Assembly (NCBI GenBank): GCA_946478915.1
Contig: CAMLER010000425.1
Span: 1-5,064 of the forward strand
Source: an uncultured Chryseolinea sp.
GTDB taxonomy: Bacteria; Bacteroidota; Bacteroidia; Cytophagales; Cyclobacteriaceae
Direction of reading: 5' to 3'
DNA: 5,064 nucleotides
Made by a program: the position numbers and the translations under genes. The notes beneath the pieces are model-generated. The model was not told the origin of the DNA. It did not search any database and saw only the letters and a program-made list of their open reading frames with translations. Shown here in pieces: positions 1 through 5,064 of this stretch. The first letter of the stretch is position 1, and each line of letters begins with the position of its first letter.

Positions 1-52
1 CTTACTGCTGGCGTTTAATATTGAATTCGACTCTTTCCACCAGGATCAAAAG

Positions 53-66
53 GTATCGGGACTTAT
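53..66 (+). other. Frameshift site in the permease
   Basis: Before this point the frame beginning at base 2 reads LLLAFNIEFDSFHQDQKV, the usual lead-in of this permease family. After it, the frame containing base 64 reads YRIHTITKEKDGKT, again family-like. The junction can be explained by loss of one base (giving KV-SGT-YRIHT) or by an eight-base insertion, TCGGGACT at 56-63 (giving KV-YRIHT, closer to the common pattern). Neither frame alone is open through the region: the first stops at 134-136 and the second has TGA at 22-24. Confidence 0.75.
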
Positions 67-1926
67 AGGATACACACCATTACAAAGGAAAAAGATGGTA
101 AGACCAGCAAAGACTGCCAGGCTCCTCTCGTACTAGCTCCGATCGCGGCCCAGGAAGTAGCGGGGATCGAACGATATGCCAGGTTCTTGTACGGCTCGGG
201 ATCTCTTCGCTACGAAGACAAATCATACACCGAGGGTTTGGCTTTCGCCGACAGTTCGTTCTTTGACATGTTCGACTTTCCATTAGTTTCAGGAAGCCAT
301 AAATTTTTCAAAGACAAGAACAGTATTTTTTTAAGTGAAGAGTTTGCCAAGAAATATTTCGGGAATGAAGATCCAACGGGTAAGCTAATGGTCTTCAATT
401 CTGTAAACGAATCTGAAATTGAACTCCTCGTTGGCGGAGTCGTAAAGAAGTATCCCCTCAACAACACATTCAACTTCCAGGGTATCGTAAGAATTGAGAA
501 TTTCACAGACATACAAAAAATCTCCGATAGCGATTGGGCCGATTGGAGAAACCCCAGCACCTTCATAACGCTAACACCAGGCGCGGATGCGAAACAGGTC
601 AGCACGCAACTCGGAAAATACATTCCGGTTCGCAATGAAAAAAGAAAAGATGTTGTGGTAGATTCCTACATTCTGGAGCCATTCAAAACTGCTTACAATC
701 AAAATGACATCAGAGCAAGTTGGGTAACACATCGCATGAGCCCAGAACCCCTCGTTATATTCAGCTCGATGGCTTTCATTATTCTGCTTATCGCCTGCTT
801 CAATTTAACCAATACCTCTATTGCTATGACGGCAAAGCGGTTGAAGGAAGTAGGCGTACGAAAAGCTATCGGTGCAGCACGTTCACAAATAATTTCACAG
901 TTTCTTTTTGAGACACTTCTTACCATAACCCTATCGTTGCTTGTCGGGTGGCTGCTGGCACAGATCATAGTTCCAGCCTTTACCAGCATGTGGAACCTTC
1001 CCTATGGACTAGCGGATATGAGCGGCCTAAACCTGTTTATTGCTTTAATTCTGTTGATCTTCCTTGCTGCTTTGATAGCAGGCATCTACCCAGCTCTGAT
1101 GAGCAGCAGGTTTAAACCGACACTTTTGCTAAAAGGTGGAGTAAAGATCAAAGGAACTAATGTCTTAACCCGTGCTCTTGTTGGGATGCAGTTCGCATTA
1201 TCTGTCATCGTACTGATTGGCGGAGTGGTATTCATTCAAAATGCAAAGTTTCAGGACACCATGGAATTCGGATATGATACGGACATGGTAATTACGGTGC
1301 AGTTACAAGGCGAACGCGATTTTGATCTGATGGAAAAGGCTATCCTTACAAATCCCAAAATACTCAGTGTCGGTGTTAGTGATGGAAATGTTGGAAGCAA
1401 TAACTATCAGACTCCGGTTGGTATTGACACAGGTAAATTTAACGTCCAGGCTATGGGTGTTGGAAAGAACTATTTCGAGACAATGGGTCTCCGTCTTGCC
1501 GAGGGTAGAACTTTTAATTTTGACAATGCATCAGACCAGACCGAAGGCGTGGTTGTAAACCGGGCGTTTGTCTCCAAGACCGGACTTATTGATCCACTGG
1601 AAAAAACCGTTATCCTGCATGATAACAAGAGACGGATTCTAGGCGTCATCGAAAATCATGTGGACAATCTCTATCGATCCAAGGAGCCTGAGCCTTTTAT
1701 TTTTTATCCGGCGGGCAAAAATCAGTATGTGTTGCTCGAGGTGAGGACCGAGCCTGCAAACCTCGGCGAAGTACAAAAATATCTTGAAACAACCTGGAAG
1801 CAGCTTTTTCCATCCCGCGGATTTCAAAGCCAATACCAGGAAGATCTTGTTTTGAAGAACAGCCGTGAAGTCAACTCAAACCTCGAAAAAATATTCCTTT
1901 TCATAACGGTATTGGGTGGATTACTT

Positions 1927-1929
1927 TAG
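1927..1929 (+). other. In-frame TAG nonsense codon in the permease
   Basis: The codons around it read ITVLGGLL-stop-ATGIFALASLNIARRTKEIGIRKALGA. Relatives, as I remember them, carry a serine here (LLSATG or LLSASG), so one C-to-A change from TCG would produce TAG. The conserved helix and FtsX motif on both sides remain in one frame. The product ending here (about 580 residues from the in-frame TTG at 187) would lack the last two membrane helices. The nearest downstream in-frame start is a GTG at 2014, inside the FtsX motif region, so a functional separate second protein is unlikely. Confidence 0.8.
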
Positions 1930-2315
1930 GCCACCGGAATTTTCGCACTTGCCTCGCTAAACATTGCAAGGCGGACCAAAGAAATAGGAATACGAAAAGC
2001 TTTAGGCGCGTCGGTGAAAAATGTTGTTAATCTGTTGAACCGCGAGTTTGTAATCATATTAACTGTTGCGGCTGCGCTCGGCGCCCTGTCGGGATACTAT
2101 CTTACAAATGCTTTGTTGAAAGAAATTTATGCCTACCATGTTCCGGTCGGGATAATATCCGTGGTACTGTCTACCCTCTTTATTTTTGTTGTGGGGATAT
2201 TCACCACGAGCACGACGATATTCAAGGCAGCACGCGCAAATCCGGTGGATACGCTCCGAAATGAATAATATGATCAAACGTTGGCAATGGTTGCTGCGGA
2301 AATCATTCCCGGCAC

Positions 2316-2423
2316 AATCTTGATTTGCCATTCATGGAATTAGGAGCGCAGCATCGCTCGATTTGAATAACTTGAACCTCTGTGGTACGTCTCGCGTGAA
2401 TGGCTAACACCTAATTCAAGATT
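2316..2423. repeat. Nested inverted-repeat cluster in the spacer before the hydrolase gene
   Basis: Three eight-base arms on the left each have a perfect reverse complement on the right. AATCTTGA (2316-2323) matches TCAAGATT (2416-2423), GCCATTCA (2327-2334) matches TGAATGGC (2397-2404), and GAATTAGG (2337-2344) matches CCTAATTC (2410-2417). The last two left arms are in a different order from their partners, so both cannot pair in one simple hairpin: the outer arm can stack with one or the other. A small hairpin, GAGCG (2344-2348) with CGCTC (2355-2359), lies inside. The right outer arm ends five bases before the hydrolase ATG. It may be a structured leader, an old palindromic element, or the remains of a small inverted-repeat transposon. 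No target-site duplication is visible. Confidence 0.55.
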
Positions 2424-2427
2424 TTCA

Positions 2428-3285
2428 ATGCTTCCCTTATCGTTTATTCTCGTCGTCTTCATGACATCGATTTCGTTTGGCCAATCTGGTAAGGATATGA
2501 AGGACGTGGTGTATGCCGAAGTTGCCGACCGTAAACTACTGCTCGATTTATACTTTCCAAGGGAAAATAATAATCCTTACCTGGTTGTCTGGATTCATGG
2601 CGGCGCATGGCATTCAGGCACTAAGGCGTCGCCGCCCCTAAGCTTTGTACGGTCGGGGTATGCGCTGGCAAGCGTTGACTACCGGCTGAGCGTCGAAGCA
2701 AAATTTCCAGCACCCATTCACGATATCAAGGCTGCAATCCGATACTTAAGGACCAACGCCGAAAAATATGGATACAAGTCAGACAAAATAATTATTGCAG
2801 GCTCGTCTGCAGGAGGTCATCTGGCTGCTCTTGTAGGTGTTACTAATAACGATAAATCGTTAGAAGGCAACATCGGGCAATTCACTAATACCAGTTCCTC
2901 AGTACAAGCTATCATCGACTATTACGGTCCTACAAACTTTACAACCATCCTTAAACAATCTACACCGCATGGCGTGGGTGTTCGTGGTCCAGCCATGACG
3001 TTGTTGCTGGGTAATACAGTGGACAATGCGCCGGAACTTGCGAGTCAGGCTAGTCCTGCGCTCCATGTCGATGCAGCAGATCCTCCGCTGCTGATATTCC
3101 ACGGTGACCAGGATATCCAGGTACCAATCAACCAGTCCCACGAACTTGCTGGCGCCTATAAGCGTCATAACCTCCTTGTACAAATGGAAGTTGTTCATGG
3201 TGGCGGTCACAGCGACTCACCCTATTTCGATCCTAAGTATCAAAGTATTGCCGATAAATTTCTTAATGACGTTTTGAACAGGTAA
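2428..3285 (+). CDS. Exported alpha/beta hydrolase, BD-FAE/esterase type
   Basis: The 285-residue product is a serine esterase/lipase-type alpha/beta hydrolase, probably cleaving ester bonds in the periplasm; relatives include acetyl/feruloyl esterases (BD-FAE family). Visible motifs are the oxyanion-hole HGGAW (57-61), DYRL (84-87), the nucleophile elbow GSSAG (125-129, Ser127), DYYGPTNF (164-171), HGDQDIQVP (225-233, catalytic Asp229) and HGGGHS (257-262, catalytic His261). The triad is therefore intact, and the length is normal for the family. Residues 1-19 form a hydrophobic signal peptide ending near SFG-QS, but with no lysine or arginine before the hydrophobic core. The ATG at 2428 is the only ATG in this frame upstream of the core; the next, at 2461, would cut the signal in half. 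No Shine-Dalgarno is seen. The gene follows the permease remnant by 159 bases and precedes the DUF1080 gene by 34, suggesting co-transcription with the latter. The true substrate is unknown. Confidence 0.9.
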   Translation: MLPLSFILVVFMTSISFGQSGKDMKDVVYAEVADRKLLLDLYFPRENNNPYLVVWIHGGAWHSGTKASPPLSFVRSGYALASVDYRLSVEAKFPAPIHDIKAAIRYLRTNAEKYGYKSDKIIIAGSSAGGHLAALVGVTNNDKSLEGNIGQFTNTSSSVQAIIDYYGPTNFTTILKQSTPHGVGVRGPAMTLLLGNTVDNAPELASQASPALHVDAADPPLLIFHGDQDIQVPINQSHELAGAYKRHNLLVQMEVVHGGGHSDSPYFDPKYQSIADKFLNDVLNR

Positions 3286-3319
3286 TCGAAAAAACGAACT
3301 AAAACAATATTGAAACCGA

Positions 3320-4747
3320 ATGAAAAATTCAATCTTAACAATCTGTCTGTTATTGGTCATTATGTTGTGGGGATGCGGGAAAGAGCCGCAAGAAGATTGG
3401 ATACAATTGTTCAATGGTAAAGATCTCGACGGTTGGAAGGCCAATGAAACCACCGAGACCTTCAAAGTTGTGGATGGCGTGCTAATAGCAAATGGGTTGC
3501 GTTCGCATTTGTTTTATGTGGGGAATGAGGACACTCCTCCTGTTTTCAAGAACTTTGAGCTAGCATTTGATGTAATGACGCATCATCTAGCTAACTCAGG
3601 CGTTTATTTCCATACTGCGCATCAAAAAGACGGCTGGCTCGAAACTGGATACGAACTTCAGGTAAATAGTACACACCGCGGCGCCGATGGATATGTCGAA
3701 GTCAAAAAAGGTGGAAGTCTCTATGGTGTACGAAATTTGTACAAAGCTTTTACAAAGGATAGCGTGTGGCATAAATTCAACCTGCGAGTCGATGGCAAAC
3801 GCATCCAGATAAAGATCGATGATCAACTCGTGGTGGATTACACCGAGCCCTCTACGCGCACCTCACCCGAAAACAGGAAAGTACTTTCAAGCGGCACCTT
3901 TGCGCTTCAAGGCCACGATCCTGAAAGCACGGTATACTTTAAAAATATACGTGTTAAGCGGCTACCGGATAATCCCACGACAGCTACTGATGACGCTGGA
4001 GGAGATCGATCACGGATACTGGATTATCAGGCAAACCATTTTGCTTTTATAGACTATAACATACCGGTTGATTCTGCCTTTGACCTGGAAAAAGCATTGC
4101 GTGCTTTTTACAATTCGGGTATAAACGTTGGGCTAACCATTGATGTCGGGAGCTTAGGAGCAGATAAAGCGGATCAGGCCCTTTCAGATCACATAAAAGC
4201 CTACAAAAAGTTGCCGGTGTTCCTGGGTATTCTCAAACAAAATAATGTATCACTTAAAAACATACAACCATCTACACTGTCGCAATTCGATTATATTATC
4301 GGTGACCTGAGGCGCTTTAAAAATCGGATGGGTCGGGAAATCGATATTATCAACGAAACACAAATCGGAGACCCCAATGCATTCATGGATGACTATGTGG
4401 AATACCTGACTGATGCGATGGATCATAGTGACTTGGATATTTGGGCATTACCCACCGTTCTCCCTAAGTCTCTGTCGGGAGAATACGATAAATTATGGAC
4501 GCCTGACCGCATGGCGAAAGTAATTGATGCTGTGAAGCGAAACGATATTGCCATTGAGGTAAACAACGTAAAAAGAATCCCAAGCATTGCATTCTTAAAA
4601 CTGGCCAAAGAGAAAGGTTGTCATTTTACAACGGGCGGCCTGTATGCTGGTGGAAACCTCGCGGAACCCGACTACTTCTTTGAAGTAATTGATCAGTGCG
4701 GGCTTGATTACAGGAATGTTTACGTTGCAGGACAACAGAAGTTATGA
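3320..4747 (+). CDS. Lipoprotein with DUF1080 (3-keto-disaccharide hydrolase-like) domain fused to a degenerate PHP-like domain
   Basis: The 475-residue product starts with a lipoprotein signal: MKN, a hydrophobic core, and the lipobox LWGC with Cys19 as the lipidated residue. It should therefore be membrane-anchored and face the periplasm or the cell surface. Residues 27-215 match DUF1080, a concanavalin-like fold found in 3-keto-glycoside hydrolases and sugar-binding proteins: LFNGKDLDGW (30-39), NSGVYFHT (92-99), GYELQVN (110-116), GSLYGV (132-137), W150 with the following strand, and GTFALQGHDPESTVYFKNIR (192-211). Residues 240-470 resemble the PHP-like domain that some bacteria carry after DUF1080: VGDP-type IGDPNAFMDD (349-358), LPTVLP (377-382), EYDKLWTPDRM (388-398), IAIEVN (410-415) and RIPSIAFLKLAKEKG (419-433). 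The usual DYHVHL start of that domain is DYNIPV (245-250) here, and the usual FGTNNG near the end is TTGGLYAGG (437-445). The domain thus probably lacks metal catalysis. The start follows the hydrolase by 34 bases, with no clear Shine-Dalgarno. Confidence 0.85.
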   Translation: MKNSILTICLLLVIMLWGCGKEPQEDWIQLFNGKDLDGWKANETTETFKVVDGVLIANGLRSHLFYVGNEDTPPVFKNFELAFDVMTHHLANSGVYFHTAHQKDGWLETGYELQVNSTHRGADGYVEVKKGGSLYGVRNLYKAFTKDSVWHKFNLRVDGKRIQIKIDDQLVVDYTEPSTRTSPENRKVLSSGTFALQGHDPESTVYFKNIRVKRLPDNPTTATDDAGGDRSRILDYQANHFAFIDYNIPVDSAFDLEKALRAFYNSGINVGLTIDVGSLGADKADQALSDHIKAYKKLPVFLGILKQNNVSLKNIQPSTLSQFDYIIGDLRRFKNRMGREIDIINETQIGDPNAFMDDYVEYLTDAMDHSDLDIWALPTVLPKSLSGEYDKLWTPDRMAKVIDAVKRNDIAIEVNNVKRIPSIAFLKLAKEKGCHFTTGGLYAGGNLAEPDYFFEVIDQCGLDYRNVYVAGQQKL

Positions 4748-4769
4748 AGAGAAGATAACGGAACCACAA

Positions 4770-4781
4770 ATCCGATCGGAT
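4770..4781. repeat. Perfect 12-base palindrome between convergent genes
   Basis: ATCCGATCGGAT reads the same on both strands and lies between the stop codons of the DUF1080 gene (4745-4747) and the minus-strand metalloprotease (4810-4812). As a hairpin it would have only a four-base stem and a four-base loop, with no following T-run on either strand, so it is not a good intrinsic terminator. It might be a protein-binding site or chance. Confidence 0.35.
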
Positions 4782-4809
4782 CGAACAAGAAATATTGTAT
4801 GTCGAGCGG

Positions 4810-5064
4810 TTAGTTCACAAATGGCTTTAGTGCTGTACTAATTCGATTTTCTAAAAACCTTAAATGATAAACCGTCATCGCTCCTTTGGTGCGTGGAATA
4901 GTCCGCTTTAAGCGAGCCTGAATTTCGCCGAGCTTGTTGATAATGATCGGAGGAATATCTCTCAGATTCCTATCGACCTTCGGTGGATTTGCAAGCTCAA
5001 TAAGTTTATCCACGTACAACTGCTGCAAATTTCGCCGGTAGCTACTGATCGTATCATAGGGTTT
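4810..5064 (-). CDS. C-terminal end of a probable DUF5117/DUF4953-type zinc-dependent metalloprotease (5' end outside the window)
   Basis: The frame is open from the right edge to a TAA read on the minus strand at 4812-4810, giving the last 84 residues of a larger protein. It begins KPYDTISSYRRNLQQLYVDK and continues through IPPIIINKLGEIQARLKRTI to PRTKGAMTVYHLRFLENRIS and ends LKPFVN. This pattern (RRNLQ-x-x-YV-x-KL, then DIP with a helix, then RT-x-x-x-M-x-x-YHL-x-x-L-x-x-RI) is what I remember from the C-terminus of the large exported zinc metalloproteases common in Bacteroidota, which are usually around 800 residues. The zinc-binding HExxH region would lie off the window, so activity cannot be judged. 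A TTG at 5028 is an internal codon, not the start, because the frame runs on upstream without a stop. The gene converges on the DUF1080 gene with a 62-base gap. Confidence 0.72.
   Translation of the reverse strand, partial: KPYDTISSYRRNLQQLYVDKLIELANPPKVDRNLRDIPPIIINKLGEIQARLKRTIPRTKGAMTVYHLRFLENRISTALKPFVN

Larger units (their letters stand above)
2..2268 (+). pseudogene. MacB/FtsX-type ABC transporter permease, 5'-truncated by window edge, frameshifted and interrupted by an in-frame stop
   Basis: This is an inner-membrane permease of the MacB/FtsX family, which normally works with a separate ATPase; the substrate cannot be told. The layout is family-typical: end of the first periplasmic-domain entry (LLLAFNIEFDSFHQDQ, bases 2-49), the MacB-like periplasmic domain to about 740, a membrane helix at about 748-816, the FtsX signature KEVGVRKAIGA at about 844-876, helices near 904-981, 1024-1092 and 1174-1236, a second periplasmic domain to about 1860, then a second FtsX block with KEIGIRKALGA (about 1978-2010) and two helices ending in ANPVDTLRNE. 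Two lesions break it. The opening frame (2-55) ends at a TAG at 134-136, and homologous sequence resumes in another frame at about 64. A TAG at 1927-1929 then splits the second FtsX block, although the same frame runs on to TAA at 2266-2268. The first membrane helix and the start lie upstream of the window. Sequencing errors are the main alternative to a real pseudogene. Confidence 0.85.

Noticed and set aside
80..635. Open frames on the minus strand across the 5' part of the permease
   Set aside because: They overlap the well-supported permease coding strand, show no recognisable motif and have the composition expected of reverse-strand shadows.
2014..2268. Separate small membrane protein of 84 residues starting at a GTG
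   Set aside because: It is the same frame as the permease after the TAG and is plainly its C-terminal membrane block; the GTG is an internal valine codon next to the FtsX motif.
2059..2331. Minus-strand frame over the permease end and the spacer
   Set aside because: It is antisense to the conserved permease C-terminus, has no family-like motif, and the plus-strand reading explains the sequence.
2344..2359. Intrinsic terminator for the permease (GAGCG / CGCTC hairpin)
   Set aside because: The stem is only five base pairs and is followed by GATTTGAATAA rather than a T-run, so it does not look like a working terminator.
2316..2423. Miniature inverted-repeat transposon (MITE)
   Set aside because: The ends are complementary, but no target-site duplication flanks them, and copies elsewhere cannot be checked from one window, so it is listed only as a repeat.
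4423..4608. Minus-strand frame inside the DUF1080 gene
   Set aside because: It is fully covered by the PHP-like domain coding sequence and has no independent support.
4741..4759. Terminator hairpin GTTAT / ATAAC at the end of the DUF1080 gene
   Set aside because: The five-pair AT-rich stem with a nine-base loop and no T-run is too weak to call.

Overview
The window looks like chromosomal DNA of a member of the Bacteroidota, probably a Cytophagales-type soil or aquatic bacterium. The reasons are the large MacB/FtsX-type permease of the kind that is multiplied in these genomes, a DUF1080 (3-keto-disaccharide hydrolase-like) lipoprotein, the tail of a DUF5117-type zinc metalloprotease, AT-rich start regions without clear Shine-Dalgarno sequences, and moderate GC content. 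This assignment rests on remembered family patterns, not on a search.

Layout. Positions 2-2268 (+) hold most of an ABC-transporter permease whose 5' end lies outside the window. It carries two independent lesions: a reading-frame change near 53-66 and an in-frame TAG at 1927-1929. Beyond the TAG the same frame continues with perfectly family-like sequence to a natural stop at 2266-2268, so I call it a pseudogene or, less likely, a gene with sequencing errors. A 159-base spacer (2269-2427) follows, with an unusual cluster of inverted repeats (2316-2423) that ends five bases before the next start codon. Positions 2428-3285 (+) encode an exported alpha/beta hydrolase (BD-FAE/esterase type) with an intact catalytic triad. 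After only 34 bases, 3320-4747 (+) encodes a lipoprotein with an N-terminal DUF1080 lectin-like domain and a C-terminal PHP-like domain that seems to have lost its metal-binding histidines. On the opposite strand, converging on it, 4810-5064 (-) is the C-terminal end of a probable DUF5117/DUF4953 zinc-dependent metalloprotease that enters from the right edge. The 62-base convergent gap holds a perfect 12-base palindrome but no convincing terminator.

How the genes may work together. The hydrolase and the DUF1080 lipoprotein are closely spaced, same-strand and both exported. They could be co-transcribed and act on esterified or oxidised carbohydrates in the periplasm or at the outer membrane; this is inference from family and context. 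The permease remnant and the metalloprotease look unrelated to them. No RNA gene, insertion sequence, CRISPR array or complete novel system is visible, and there is no gene-free stretch longer than 300 bases. The points most worth a second look are the double-lesion permease, the degenerate PHP-like domain in the DUF1080 fusion, and the alternative-pairing inverted repeats before the hydrolase.
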